Both the position numbers and the translations under genes were made by a program. Below the pieces are notes generated by a model, which saw only the letters and a program-made list of their open reading frames with translations, searched no databases and was not told the DNA's origin. From the NCBI RefSeq assembly GCF_016583785.1, contig NZ_NRRU01000052.1:1-38492 (forward strand): a stretch of 38,492 nt of DNA, read 5' to 3'. This document shows positions 18,176 to 26,399 of this stretch, piece after piece; position 1 is the first letter of the stretch, and the number at the start of each line of letters is the position of its first letter. This stretch comes from Rubrivivax gelatinosus. Lineage in GTDB: Bacteria; Pseudomonadota; Gammaproteobacteria; Burkholderiales; Burkholderiaceae_C.

Positions 18176-18999
18176 CCAGGGGCTCCGGCTCGGACAGGGG
18201 GGCACGATTCTGCGGCATCGGGCAGCGCCGCCAGCAGCCGCCGCGTGTACGGATGCTCGGGCGCGCGGAACAGGCGCTCGGGTGTGCCGCGTTCGACGAT
18301 GCGGCCCTGCCACAGCACCAGCACCTCGTCGCAGACCAGGTCGACGACGGCGAGGTCGTGGCTGATGAACAGGTAGGCGACGCCGTAGCGCTCCTGCAGG
18401 TCCTGCATCAGGTTGAGCACCTGGGCCTGCACCGAGACGTCGAGCGCGCTGACGGGTTCGTCGGCGACGATCAGCCGCGGCCGGGTGACGAGCGCACGCG
18501 CGATCGCGATGCGCTGGCGCTGGCCGCCGCTGAACTCGTGCGGCCGCTTGGCCAGGTCGGCGGCGCTCAGGCCGACGGCTTCCAGCACCTCGAGCGCACG
18601 TGCAAGCTGTTCGGCGCGGCCGGCGCCCTGCAGCACCGCCAGCGGCTCTGTCACGGTCTGCAACACCGTGCGCCGCGGGTCGAGCGAGCCGTAGGGGTCC
18701 TGGAAGACCATCTGGAAGCCGGCGCGTGCGCGCCGCAGCGCGGCCGGCGCCAGCGTGTGCAGGTCCTGGCCGTCGAAACACACGCGGCCCTCGTCGGGTG
18801 TCTCCAGCGCCATCACCAGGCGCGCCAGCGTGCTCTTGCCCGAACCCGACTCGCCGACGACGCCCAGGCTGCGCCCGGCTTCGAGCGTGAAGCTGGCGCC
18901 GGCCAACGCCTGCACCTCGGCCGCCGGGGCGAACAGGTGCTCGCGCGGCAGGCGGTAGCACTTGCCGAGCTGGTCGACCTGCAGCAGCGGCGCGTTCAC
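18172..18999 (-). CDS. Oligopeptide-type ABC transporter ATPase (DppF/OppF-like)
   Basis: A 275-residue ABC ATPase. Walker A is 'GESGSGKST' at residues 49-57, the signature '[16 protein letters not shown]', Walker B '[13 protein letters not shown]', and the H-loop is in '[10 protein letters not shown]'. The family-specific '[16 protein letters not shown]' and C-terminal '[12 protein letters not shown]' mark the dipeptide/oligopeptide subfamily, second ATPase. The GTG start at 18999 overlaps the TGA of the first ATPase gene as GTGA. It should pair with the upstream ATPase and the two permeases located 2 kb further upstream. Confidence 0.93.
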   Translation of the reverse strand: MNAPLLQVDQLGKCYRLPREHLFAPAAEVQALAGASFTLEAGRSLGVVGESGSGKSTLARLVMALETPDEGRVCFDGQDLHTLAPAALRRARAGFQMVFQDPYGSLDPRRTVLQTVTEPLAVLQGAGRAEQLARALEVLEAVGLSAADLAKRPHEFSGGQRQRIAIARALVTRPRLIVADEPVSALDVSVQAQVLNLMQDLQERYGVAYLFISHDLAVVDLVCDEVLVLWQGRIVERGTPERLFRAPEHPYTRRLLAALPDAAESCPPVRAGAPG

Positions 19000-19952
19000 G
19001 CGTCGACCCGGATACAGCGCACGAGGTGGCCACCGCCGAGGTCGACCGGCGCCGGCAGCGCTTCGCGGCAGGCGGACAGCGCCTGCGCGCAGCGCGTCGC
19101 GAACGGGCAGCCGGGCGGGCGTTCGCCCAGCGCCGGCACACGCCCCGGGATCGTCGCCAGCCGCGTGCCGCGCGCCATGCCCAGCCGCGGCCGGGCGGCG
19201 AACAGCGCCTGCGTGTACGGGTGCGCCAGGCGCGCGAACACCGCTGTCGTCGGCCCGGCCTCGACGACGACGCCGGCGTACATCACCAGCAGCTGCTCGA
19301 CCGAATGCGCCATCACGCCCAGGTCGTGGCTGATCAGCAGCAGCGCCATGCCGGTTTCGGCACGGCGCTCGGCGATCAGGTCCAGCACCTCGCGCTGCAG
19401 CGTGACGTCGAGTGCGGTGGTCGGCTCGTCGGCGATCAGCAGTTCGGGCGCGCAGGCCAGCGCGATCGCGATCACGACCCGCTGGCGCTGGCCGCCCGAG
19501 AGCTGGTGCGGATAGGCGTCGAGCCGGCGTGCCGCGTCGTCCAGTTGCACCCGCTCGAGCAGCGCCAGCGCCTGGGCCCGCGCCGCGGCGGCCGACAGGC
19601 CGCGGTGCAGGCGCAGCGGCTCGGCGACCTGGCGGCCGACCGTGTGCAGCGGGTTCAGCGCCGTCATCGGCTCCTGGAACACCATCGCCAGACGGTCGCC
19701 GCGCAGCCGGCACCAGTCGGCTTCGCTTTGCGCCGTCAGGTCGCGGCCGTCAAAGACGATGGAGCCGGACACCCGGGCGTTGTCCGGCAGCAGGCCCATC
19801 AGCGCCAGCGCCGTCAGCGACTTGCCGCAGCCCGACTCGCCGATCAGCCCCAGCGAGGCGCCGCGCCCGAGCGTGAACGAGACACCGTCGAGCGCGGCGC
19901 CTGCTGGCAGCAGCACACGCAGGGCGTCGACGGATAGCAGGGGAGCGGACAC
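18996..19952 (-). CDS. Oligopeptide-type ABC transporter ATPase (DppD/OppD-like)
   Basis: A 318-residue ABC ATPase with Walker A 'GESGCGKSL' (about residues 38-46), '[24 protein letters not shown]', signature '[17 protein letters not shown]', Walker B '[12 protein letters not shown]' and the OppD C-terminal Cys-containing domain '[20 protein letters not shown]'. The latter is usual for the first ATPase of these systems. GTG 19952 is preferred (a TTG at 19961 adds three residues) and has almost no leader: a TATCGT -10-like element ends 8 nt before it. It is the first gene of the ATPase-ATPase-binding protein-amidase run. Confidence 0.92.
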   Translation of the reverse strand: MSAPLLSVDALRVLLPAGAALDGVSFTLGRGASLGLIGESGCGKSLTALALMGLLPDNARVSGSIVFDGRDLTAQSEADWCRLRGDRLAMVFQEPMTALNPLHTVGRQVAEPLRLHRGLSAAAARAQALALLERVQLDDAARRLDAYPHQLSGGQRQRVVIAIALACAPELLIADEPTTALDVTLQREVLDLIAERRAETGMALLLISHDLGVMAHSVEQLLVMYAGVVVEAGPTTAVFARLAHPYTQALFAARPRLGMARGTRLATIPGRVPALGERPPGCPFATRCAQALSACREALPAPVDLGGGHLVRCIRVDA

Positions 19953-19960
19953 GGGCCGCA

Positions 19961-19987
19961 ACGATAGCGCCCCTGCCGCGGGAGCAA
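19961..19987 (-). promoter_or_regulatory. Candidate promoter of the ATPase operon
   Basis: On the minus strand TTGCTC (19987-19982) and TATCGT (19966-19961) are separated by 15 nt, squeezed between the porin terminator's T-tract (19994-19989) and the GTG at 19952. The implied transcript start is at or within a few bases of the GTG. Spacing is shorter than the optimal 17 nt, so confidence is low. Confidence 0.35.
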
Positions 19988-19988
19988 G

Positions 19989-20020
19989 AAAAAAGCCCCG
20001 GCGCCGGGGCGCAGGGGCTT
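19989..20020 (-). terminator. Rho-independent terminator of the porin gene
   Basis: Read on the minus strand, the core GCCCCGGCGCCGGGGC (20010-19995) is self-complementary and is followed by TTTTTT (19994-19989). An alternative wider stem pairs AAGCCCC (20020-20014) with GGGGCTT (19999-19993). It lies about 60 nt after the porin stop. Confidence 0.85.
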
Positions 20021-20082
20021 GGGTCGAAGTGTCGCCACTCCGGGTCCGGGCGGCGGCCAGGGCCGCCGCGGGTCGGACGTGA

Positions 20083-21090
20083 TTAGAACGAGTGGCGGAC
20101 GCCGATTTCCAGGCCTTGGTACTTCTCGCCCGAGATCGCGCTCAGGCTTTCGATCGTGCCGAGCCTCGTGCCGTTGTCGTTGTCGATGATGGCGTAGGTG
20201 CCGTACAGGGCGGTACGCTTGCTCAGGTTGTAGACAGCGCCGACGGCGAACAGATCGGCGTCGCGGCCGGTGACGTCGTCCGACTTGTTGGCGGTGTAGG
20301 CGGCGCGCAGCACGAAGGCACCGACCGGCACGCTGCCACCCACCGTGTAGTGGGTTTCTTCGTTGCCGTTGTACTTGTACAGCTGGTACGAACCCTGCAG
20401 CTTCGCCACGCCGAAGTCATAGGCGGCCGAGATCACCGTCGACTTCAGATCGTCGCTCGACGTCACTTCGGTCTGACCGTAGGCGGCGGTCACGTCCAAC
20501 GGGCCGGCCTTGTAGCCGATACGGCCACCGACGTACTTGTTGGTGGCGGTGTTTTCACCAGCGGCAACCGAGACCTGACCGTAGATGCCGCCCAGGGTCG
20601 CCGGCAGGAAGTACGAAACCTCGTTGCTGGCGCGCTTTTGCGCGTTGTTGGTGGTCGTCGTACCGACGATGGCGGACGAGGCCGTGCGGAACGTGGCGCC
20701 CAGGCCGTTGTCACCGAACGGGTCGAAATCGCTGACGGCGGTGTAGGTCGGGACGAAATCACGGCCCAGACGGACTTCACCCAGCGAGTCGGAGATCAGG
20801 CTCACGGTCGAACGACGTTGCCAGGTCTGGCCGGAGCTGTTGCCCGAGTCGGCGTCGACTTGGCCTTCAATCCAGAAGCCGGCCTTCAGGCCGCCGCCCA
20901 GATCTTCGATGCCACGGAAGCCGATACGGCCGGTGCTCAGACCGCCGCTGGAAACCGTGGTCTTGGTGTCGTCGCTGTTGTCGACGTGGCGCACGGCCAC
21001 GTCCAGGATACCGAACACGGTGACCGACGATTGCGCGGACGCGGTGCCGGCGGCGGCCAGGACGGCCAGAGCGATGAGGGACTTCTTCAT
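20083..21090 (-). CDS. Gram-negative porin (OmpC-like, Burkholderiales type)
   Basis: A 335-residue outer-membrane trimeric-type porin. The signal peptide 'MKKSLIALAVLAAAGTASA' is cleaved before Q-S-S. The mature part starts 'SSVTVFGILDVAVRHVDN', contains 'LSTGRIGFRGIEDLGGGLKAGFWIEGQ' and 'RRSTVSLISDSLGEVRLGRD', and ends 'YQGLEIGVRHSF' with the terminal Phe needed for barrel assembly. Start ATG 21090 has an excellent Shine-Dalgarno (GAGGAAAC). Codon use is more biased and the GC content lower than in its neighbours, as expected of an abundant protein. It has its own upstream control region and terminator, so it is monocistronic despite lying inside the ABC transporter locus. Confidence 0.95.
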   Translation of the reverse strand: MKKSLIALAVLAAAGTASAQSSVTVFGILDVAVRHVDNSDDTKTTVSSGGLSTGRIGFRGIEDLGGGLKAGFWIEGQVDADSGNSSGQTWQRRSTVSLISDSLGEVRLGRDFVPTYTAVSDFDPFGDNGLGATFRTASSAIVGTTTTNNAQKRASNEVSYFLPATLGGIYGQVSVAAGENTATNKYVGGRIGYKAGPLDVTAAYGQTEVTSSDDLKSTVISAAYDFGVAKLQGSYQLYKYNGNEETHYTVGGSVPVGAFVLRAAYTANKSDDVTGRDADLFAVGAVYNLSKRTALYGTYAIIDNDNGTRLGTIESLSAISGEKYQGLEIGVRHSF

Positions 21091-21446
21091 ATGTTTCCTC
21101 GTTGGGAGATGGGATTCAGACACACAGGCCGCAGCGAGGCGGCACCTCAGCGGTTAGAAGGCTACGAACGCCCTGGAACCGCAACTAGCTCTTCCTAGGC
21201 AATAGTGTATTGCCTCAAAAGAAATAATAAACACTGATTGCAGCGGACGTTCCGTCATGTACCGCGAATACTCGCGCCCGAGCGACGCGCGCCCTCGCGT
21301 AAACGGCTTGCATGACGCTCGGCCATGACGGCGGGAGGGGGTCGCACGGCCTGCGGCTGCGTTGCCACGGCGTCGTTTGCAGCGTGCACGCAACACCGCG
21401 TTTTGTTGCAGCGCCGCAACGCAAGACCGTCCACGGACATCGCCGC
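21091..21446. promoter_or_regulatory. Porin upstream control region
   Basis: This 356-nt gap lies between the CYTH stop and the porin start, with no supported gene. It contains a clearly AT-richer stretch (about 21180-21245), unusual in this window, and a perfect dyad AGGCAATA-GTG-TATTGCCT at 21197-21215. Further upstream, GCAACA and TGTTGC around 21390-21408 form a weaker inverted repeat. The AT-rich part probably holds the porin promoter; I cannot fix an exact -35/-10 pair. Confidence 0.5.
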
Positions 21447-21965
21447 TCAGTCGGCGGGCGTTCCGAGCTCGGCGTAAGCGGTCGCCACCGGCTGTGCGGA
21501 CGCCAGCCCCAGCGCCTCGATCAGGTCCTGGGCGATGCGGCGGCCATCGTCGTCGGACTGCTCCGGAACCAGGACCACCTCGATCTCGACGAAGTCGCCG
21601 AGACCCTCGACCCGGTCCAGGTGCACGCGCGACGCACCGACACGCGCCAGCCAGCGCTGCTTGCGCACCCGCGCGCGCACGCCCAGGCCACGCGCCAGCG
21701 TGCGGTGCAGCGCGTCGACGTCGGCCGAGACGACGACACGTTCGTAATCGGAGCCTCGCGGCCCGACGCCGTCCGGGCGTTCGTAGTGGATCAGCTCGGC
21801 ACTGCCGTCGGCGAAGCGGCGCAGCTTCAGCCGCCCGTGCGGAACGGCGTAGAAGACGTCGTCCTGCTCGATCAGCTCGAGTGCGGCGCCGGCCAGCGCG
21901 GCGGCGCGTTCGTGCAAGGGGTCGATCGAATCGACGCGCAGCTTGATTTCGATGTTCCGTGCCAT
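21447..21965 (-). CDS. CYTH-domain protein (class IV adenylate cyclase / triphosphatase-like)
   Basis: A 172-residue single CYTH domain. It opens with 'MARNIEIKLRV', the E-x-E/I-K triphosphate-tunnel signature. Basic and acidic tunnel residues follow in 'GRLKLRRFADGSAELIHYERPD', 'VRKQRWLARVGASRVHLDRVEGLGDFVEIEVVL'. CYTH proteins bind triphosphates and include CyaB-type adenylate cyclases, thiamine triphosphatases and inorganic triphosphatases; the exact reaction is not decidable here. ATG 21965 is 3 nt after the permease stop, so it is probably the last gene of the permease operon. A link to peptide transport is not obvious. Confidence 0.88.
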   Translation of the reverse strand: MARNIEIKLRVDSIDPLHERAAALAGAALELIEQDDVFYAVPHGRLKLRRFADGSAELIHYERPDGVGPRGSDYERVVVSADVDALHRTLARGLGVRARVRKQRWLARVGASRVHLDRVEGLGDFVEIEVVLVPEQSDDDGRRIAQDLIEALGLASAQPVATAYAELGTPAD

Positions 21966-21968
21966 GGT

Positions 21969-22817
21969 TCAGTTCGTTCGTGCCGATCGGGGGTCGAGCA
22001 GGTCGCGCAGGCCGTCGCCGAGCAGGTTCAGCCCCAGCACCGCGAGCATGATCGCGGCGCCCGGGTAGACCGCCTGCATCGGCGCCTGGAACCACTGGGT
22101 CTGCGCCTCGTTGAGCATGCGCCCCCAGCTCGCCTGCGGCGGCTGGGTGCCCAGGCCGAGGTAGCTGAGCGCGGCTTCGGCCAGGATCGCGGTCGCGAAG
22201 GCGATCGTCGCCTGCACGACGATGGGTGCGGCGACGTTGGGCAGCACATGGTCGACGGTGATGCGCCAGCCGCCCTTGCCCGCGGCGCGTGCGGCGAGCA
22301 CGTACTCGCGCGCCCAGACCGAGCGCGCCGCGCCGCGCGTGATGCGCGCGAACACCGGCACGTTGAAGAGCCCGATCGCCAGCACGCTGGTCGCCAGCCC
22401 CGGCCCGTGGATGGCGGCCAGCAGGATCGCCGACAGCAGCGCCGGGAACGCGAACGCGACGTCGGCAGCCCGCATCAGCGCGTCGTCGACCCAGCCGCGC
22501 CGCGCTGCCGCCAGGCACCCGAGCGCGACGCCGGTGACCAGCCCGATGGCGACGGCAACGACGCCGACCGCCAGGCTGTTGCGCGCGCCGGCCATCAGCT
22601 GCGAGACGATGTCGCGCCCCAGGCTGTCGGTGCCGAACCAGTGCAGCGCCGACGGCGGCTGCAGCCGTGCGGCGATGTCGATCTGCTCGGGCGGCCACGG
22701 CGTCCAGAGCAGCGACAGCAGCGCGATGCACACCAGCGCGGCGCCGAGCACGGCGCCGCAGACGAAACCCGGGCTGCGCCGGGCACGCCCGGCGAAGCTG
22801 GACAGCGCGGCCGTCAT
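21969..22817 (-). CDS. Dipeptide-type ABC transporter permease (DppC-like)
   Basis: A 282-residue inner-membrane permease. The N-terminal helix is 'GAVLGAALVCIALLSLLWTPW', followed by the DppC mark 'HWFGTDSLGRDIVSQLMAGARNSLAVG'. The EAA-type coupling loop is 'EYVLAARAAGKGGWRITVDHVLPNV', and the end 'AVLGLNLLGDGLRDLLDPR' is typical of the second permease. ATG 22817 overlaps the stop of the first permease (ATGA). Together with the DppB-like protein it would form the channel energised by the two ATPases at 18172-19952. Confidence 0.93.
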   Translation of the reverse strand: MTAALSSFAGRARRSPGFVCGAVLGAALVCIALLSLLWTPWPPEQIDIAARLQPPSALHWFGTDSLGRDIVSQLMAGARNSLAVGVVAVAIGLVTGVALGCLAAARRGWVDDALMRAADVAFAFPALLSAILLAAIHGPGLATSVLAIGLFNVPVFARITRGAARSVWAREYVLAARAAGKGGWRITVDHVLPNVAAPIVVQATIAFATAILAEAALSYLGLGTQPPQASWGRMLNEAQTQWFQAPMQAVYPGAAIMLAVLGLNLLGDGLRDLLDPRSARTN

Positions 22818-23770
22818 GCGTGGCGCAGCCGCGGATCGACGACGGCGTAAAGCAGGTCGACGACGAAGTTGACGGCCACCACCAGCGCCGCCAGCAGCAG
22901 CACGACGTCGCGCACGACGACGAGGTCGCGGTTGGCGACCGCCTGGAACACCAGCCGCCCCAGCCCCGGCAGCACGAACACGTTCTCGACGACGATGGTG
23001 CCGGTGAGCAGGTTGGCGAACTGCAGCCCGGCCACCGTCAGCACCGGGATCGCGGCATTGCGCAGCACGTGGCGCAGCAGCGCCTGGCGCCGGCTCAGGC
23101 CCTTGGCGCGCGCGGTGCGCACGAAGTCCTCGCGCATCACGTCCAGCACCGCCGAACGCGTGACACGCGCCAGGATCGCCGCCTGCACCGCCGCCAGCGC
23201 CAGCGCCGGCAGCAGCAAAGCCTTCAGGCCCGCGCCCAAGCCGCCGCCTTCGTCTTCGGTCCAGCCCGGGAAACCGCCGGCGCCGACCCATTGCAGCTGC
23301 ACCGCGAACAGCAGGATCAGCAGCATCGCCAGCCAGAAGCTGGGCACGGCGATGCCGATCTGCGTCGCCAGCATCACGCCCAGGTCGCCCGCGCGCCCAT
23401 GACGCGAGGCAGCGTAGAGGCCGGCGGCCAGCGCCAGCACCAGCGTCATCGCCATCGCCAGCGCCGCCAGCGGCAGCGAGACGCGCAGCCTCTCGGCGAT
23501 CAGCTCGGCCGTCGGCGTGTCGTAGGCGATGCTGGTCGCGGTGCGGCCCTGCAGCAGGCCACCGGCCCAGTCGGCGTAGCGCTGCAGCGGCGGGCGGTCC
23601 AGTCCGAGCCGGGTCTCGAGCGCGGCCACCGCCTCGGGTGTCGCGGTTTCGCCGAGCACGACTTCAGCGGCGCTGCCAGGCAGCAGCTCGAGCACGGCGA
23701 ACACCAGCACCGACGCCGCGACGAGCGTCAGGACGAAGGTCGCGAAGCGGCGCAGCAGGAACACGGACAT
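22814..23770 (-). CDS. Dipeptide-type ABC transporter permease (DppB-like)
   Basis: A 318-residue permease starting 'MSVFLLRRFATFVLTLVAASVLVFAVLELLPG', the canonical DppB/OppB first helix. It has 'SLPLAALAMAMTLVLALAAGLYAA', the coupling loop 'DFVRTARAKGLSRRQALLRHVLRNA' and the ending 'NFVVDLLYAVVDPRLRHA'. ATG 23770 is preferred over a TTG nine bases upstream. It heads the permease-permease-CYTH operon, with the terminator of the neighbouring small gene upstream. Confidence 0.93.
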   Translation of the reverse strand: MSVFLLRRFATFVLTLVAASVLVFAVLELLPGSAAEVVLGETATPEAVAALETRLGLDRPPLQRYADWAGGLLQGRTATSIAYDTPTAELIAERLRVSLPLAALAMAMTLVLALAAGLYAASRHGRAGDLGVMLATQIGIAVPSFWLAMLLILLFAVQLQWVGAGGFPGWTEDEGGGLGAGLKALLLPALALAAVQAAILARVTRSAVLDVMREDFVRTARAKGLSRRQALLRHVLRNAAIPVLTVAGLQFANLLTGTIVVENVFVLPGLGRLVFQAVANRDLVVVRDVVLLLAALVVAVNFVVDLLYAVVDPRLRHA

Positions 23771-23828
23771 CGGCGGCAATGATGCCCGATGCCTCCGGGC
23801 GCACCCGGGCGCCGGGCGCGCCGCGATG

Positions 23829-23861
23829 AAAAACGGCCCCGTCGCATCACGCGAGGGGGCC
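23829..23861 (-). terminator. Rho-independent terminator after the 79-aa gene
   Basis: On the minus strand GGCCCCCTCGC (23861-23851) pairs with GCGACGGGGCC (23845-23835), one mismatch in 11, loop GTGAT, then GTTTTT ending at 23829. It separates the small gene from the permease operon, which starts 58 nt further on. Confidence 0.8.
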
Positions 23862-23896
23862 GGGGCAATGGCAGCCGATCGGGCTGCCGGGGGTGA

Positions 23897-24136
23897 TCAG
23901 TCGCCCAGTCCTTCGTGGCGGGCTGCGGCGGCGTAAAGGTCGGCGGCGAAGCCGGGGTCGGAGGATTCGACCTGGTGCGCCAGTTCGCGCACCGTGGCGA
24001 CGTCGTGCACCCGCGTCGGAGCGGCCGGTTCGTGCGAGAAGGTCTTCATCAGCCGGGCGAAGAGCTCGGCGGCGATCAAGGCACCACGCGGGGTCTGCGC
24101 GGTGGTAACGGTCTGGATGTCGGCGTAGTGGCCCAT
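23897..24136 (-). CDS. Small conserved-looking protein of unknown function (79 aa)
   Basis: A 79-residue soluble protein with no signal peptide or membrane segment, beginning 'MGHYADIQTVTTAQTPRGALIAAELFARLMK' and ending 'FAADLYAAAARHEGLGD'. It is predicted to be mostly helical and shows no Cys and no metal or DNA-binding motif. Support for coding comes from its own Shine-Dalgarno (aggaaaaaag-ATG), a well-formed terminator 35 nt after the stop, and residue use normal for this genome. It diverges from the LysR gene across 124 nt, so LysR may control it. I do not recognise the family. Confidence 0.7.
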   Translation of the reverse strand: MGHYADIQTVTTAQTPRGALIAAELFARLMKTFSHEPAAPTRVHDVATVRELAHQVESSDPGFAADLYAAAARHEGLGD

Positions 24137-24201
24137 CTTTTTTCCTGTCGTGACAGCCCTCGTGGGGCTGCGATGGCGCCATTCTGGGGGTTAACACCTA
24201 C

Positions 24202-24213
24202 TCAATCCATTGA
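24202..24213. promoter_or_regulatory. Dyad in the LysR / small-gene divergent region
   Basis: TCAAT-CC-ATTGA is a perfect 5-bp inverted repeat in an AT-rich patch (about 24190-24260) between the two divergent starts. LysR proteins usually bind such interrupted dyads in the shared promoter. It is short, so chance occurrence cannot be excluded. Confidence 0.3.
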
Positions 24214-24260
24214 ATGTTTTGCATCAGGCGCATAAGCAGCGCTCATATCACAATCGATTC

Positions 24261-25199
24261 ATGAACTTCCGCACACTGGACCTGAACCTCTTGCGCGTCT
24301 TCGACACCGTGATGGCCGAAGGCAGCCTGACGCGGGCGGCCGAGGTGCTGGCGGTGACGCAGCCGGCGGCGAGCCATTCGCTCAAGCGCCTGCACGAAGC
24401 CGTCGGCGAGCCGCTGTTCGTGCGCAGCGCGCACGGCATGAAGCCGACCGCGCGTGCGCAGGCGCTGTGGCCGGTGGTGCGCGAGTGGCTGGCCGAGTTG
24501 CAGCGCGCGCTGGCGCCGGAAGACTTCGACCCGCAGGCGCGCGAGACCAACTTCCGCATCGCCATGTCCGACGCGCCCGCGACCGAACTCGCGCCGACGC
24601 TGGTGCGGGCGATCGAGTCGCGCCAGGCGCGCGTCAACATCCGCCTCGTGCCGCTGAGCAGCCGCGACCCGCGCGCGATGCTGCGCGACGGCGAAGCCGA
24701 TCTCGCGATCGGGCACTTCCCCGAGGCCATCGCCTCGGTCATCGCCGACGGCCCGCAGTCGGGGCTGCTGCACCAGCGGCTCTACCAGAGCCACTACGTC
24801 TGCGTGATGCGCCGCGGCCACCCGCTGGCCGACGCGCTGACGCTGGACGCCTTCTGCGAGGCCCACCACCTGCTGGTCAGCCTGTCGGGGCGGCCGCACG
24901 GGATGATCGACGAAGCGCTGGCGGCGCTCGGCCGGCGCCGGCGCATCGTGCTGACGGTCAACCAGTTCTCGACCGCCGGCCGCGTCGTCACGCAGTCGGA
25001 CCTGATCACGGTGCTGCCGCTGTCTTTCGTCGCCGCCACCGGCACCGAGGACCTGATGCTGACGCGGCCGCTGCCGCCGCCGGTGACGCTGGCGCCGGTG
25101 GGTGTGCAGATGATCTGGCCGGTGCGCCAGGACCGCGACCCGGCGCACCGCTGGCTGCGCGCGCTGGTGCAGCAGGCCGCCGGCTGCGAGGCGGCCTGA
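24261..25199 (+). CDS. LysR-family transcriptional regulator
   Basis: A 312-residue LysR regulator. The winged helix-turn-helix is at residues 4-63 ('LDLNLLRVFDTVMAEGSLTRAAEVLAVTQPAASHSLKRLHEAVGEPLFVR'), followed by a linker helix. The periplasmic-binding-protein-like effector domain starts near residue 95 ('FRIAMSDAPATELAPTLVRAI') and contains 'DGEADLAIGHFPE'. The 'L-D-L-N-L-L-R-V-F-D' start is typical of the subgroup near NodD/MexT-like regulators. ATG 24261 gives the exact family start, although the frame opens further upstream. The likely target is the divergent 79-aa gene or itself; the effector is unknown. Confidence 0.93.
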   Translation: MNFRTLDLNLLRVFDTVMAEGSLTRAAEVLAVTQPAASHSLKRLHEAVGEPLFVRSAHGMKPTARAQALWPVVREWLAELQRALAPEDFDPQARETNFRIAMSDAPATELAPTLVRAIESRQARVNIRLVPLSSRDPRAMLRDGEADLAIGHFPEAIASVIADGPQSGLLHQRLYQSHYVCVMRRGHPLADALTLDAFCEAHHLLVSLSGRPHGMIDEALAALGRRRRIVLTVNQFSTAGRVVTQSDLITVLPLSFVAATGTEDLMLTRPLPPPVTLAPVGVQMIWPVRQDRDPAHRWLRALVQQAAGCEAA

Positions 25200-25202
25200 G
25201 CG

Positions 25203-26399
25203 TCAGAGCACCGCGGCGATCGCCTCGGCGGTGCGTTCGACGTTGCCGCTGTTGAGCCCGGCCACGCAGATGCGGCCCGAGCGCACGAGGTAGACGCCGA
25301 ACTCCTCGCGCAGCCGGTCGACCTGGGCCGCCGACAGCCCGGTGTAGCTGAACATGCCGCGCTGGCTGAGGAAGTAGCCGAAGTCGCGCTCCGGCCGGCG
25401 CGCCGCCAGCACCTCGTGCAGCGCACGCCGCATCGCCAGGATGCGCTCGCGCATCGCCGCGACGTCGGCTTCCCACGAGGCGCGCAGCCCGGCGTCGCCG
25501 AGCACCGCGGCGACGACGCCGGCCGCATGCAGCCCCGGGCTGGAATAGTTGCGGCGCACCGTGGCCTTCATCTGCCCGAGCACGAGATCGGCCTCGGCGC
25601 GGTCGGCGCAGACCACCGACAGCGCGCCGGCGCGTTCGCCGTACAGGCTCATGCTCTTGGAGAACGAGTTCGAGACGAAGAACGACAGCCCGGCGTCGGC
25701 GAGCGCGCGGATCGCGAAAGCGTCCTGCTCGATGCCGTCGCCGTAGCCCTGGTAGGCGATGTCCAGGAAGGGGATCAGGCCACGCTCGCGCACGATGGCG
25801 ACGACCTCGCCCCATTGCGCCGCCGACAGGTCGACGCCGGTCGGGTTGTGGCAGCAGGCGTGCAGCAGCACGACGTCGCCGGCGGGCAGGCCGCGCAGGG
25901 TCTCGCACAGGCGCTCGAAGGCGACGCCGCCGGTCGCGGCGTCGTAGTACGGATAGCTCTTCACCGGCAGGCCGGCGCCTTCGAAGATCGAGCGGTGGTT
26001 GTCCCAGGTCGGGTCGCTGACCCAGACCGTGCTCGCCGGGAACCAGCGCTTGAGGAAGTCGGCGCCGACCTTCAGCCCGCCGCTGGAGCCTATGGTCTGC
26101 AGCGTCGCGACCCGGCCCGCGGCCACCGCGGCGCTGCCGGCGCCGAACAGCAGCGCCTGCACCGCGGCGCGCATGGGCGCCGAACCTTCCATCGGCAGAT
26201 AGGGCTTGGCGCCGGCTTCGGCCAGCAGCCGGGCCTCGGCCTGGCGCACGCAGTCCAGCACCGGGATACGGCCGGCGTCGTCGAAATAGATGCCGATCGA
26301 CAGGTTGACCTTGCCCGGCCGCGCGTCGCGGCCGAAGGCCTCGTTCAGCGACAGGATGGGGTCGCCCGCGTAGGGCTCGAGGTGGGAGAAGACGGTCAT
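25203..26399 (-). CDS. tyrB: Aromatic/aspartate-type aminotransferase (TyrB-like)
   Basis: A 398-residue fold-type I PLP aminotransferase of the AspC/TyrB group. It starts '[40 protein letters not shown]'. It carries '[14 protein letters not shown]' (NPTG motif), '[14 protein letters not shown]' (PLP ring contacts), the PLP lysine in '[18 protein letters not shown]', and the substrate-carboxylate Arg in '[15 protein letters not shown]'. It would transaminate aromatic amino acids or aspartate with 2-oxoglutarate; AspC versus TyrB is a judgement from the 'IGIYFD' start common to TyrB. Its ATG overlaps the peroxidase stop (ATGA). It converges with LysR, 3 nt apart. Confidence 0.9.
   Translation of the reverse strand: MTVFSHLEPYAGDPILSLNEAFGRDARPGKVNLSIGIYFDDAGRIPVLDCVRQAEARLLAEAGAKPYLPMEGSAPMRAAVQALLFGAGSAAVAAGRVATLQTIGSSGGLKVGADFLKRWFPASTVWVSDPTWDNHRSIFEGAGLPVKSYPYYDAATGGVAFERLCETLRGLPAGDVVLLHACCHNPTGVDLSAAQWGEVVAIVRERGLIPFLDIAYQGYGDGIEQDAFAIRALADAGLSFFVSNSFSKSMSLYGERAGALSVVCADRAEADLVLGQMKATVRRNYSSPGLHAAGVVAAVLGDAGLRASWEADVAAMRERILAMRRALHEVLAARRPERDFGYFLSQRGMFSYTGLSAAQVDRLREEFGVYLVRSGRICVAGLNSGNVERTAEAIAAVL

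Noticed and set aside
16670..19141. Apparent fusion of an ABC ATPase with the solute-binding protein in one open frame
   Set aside because: The N-terminal part is an Arg-rich shadow of the ATPase genes; the binding protein has its own ATG, Tat signal and ATGA overlap.
16670..19952. Assignment of a specific substrate (nickel, dipeptide, glutathione) to the ABC transporter
   Set aside because: The binding protein lacks substrate-specific residues that I can recognise; only the general peptide/nickel family is supported.
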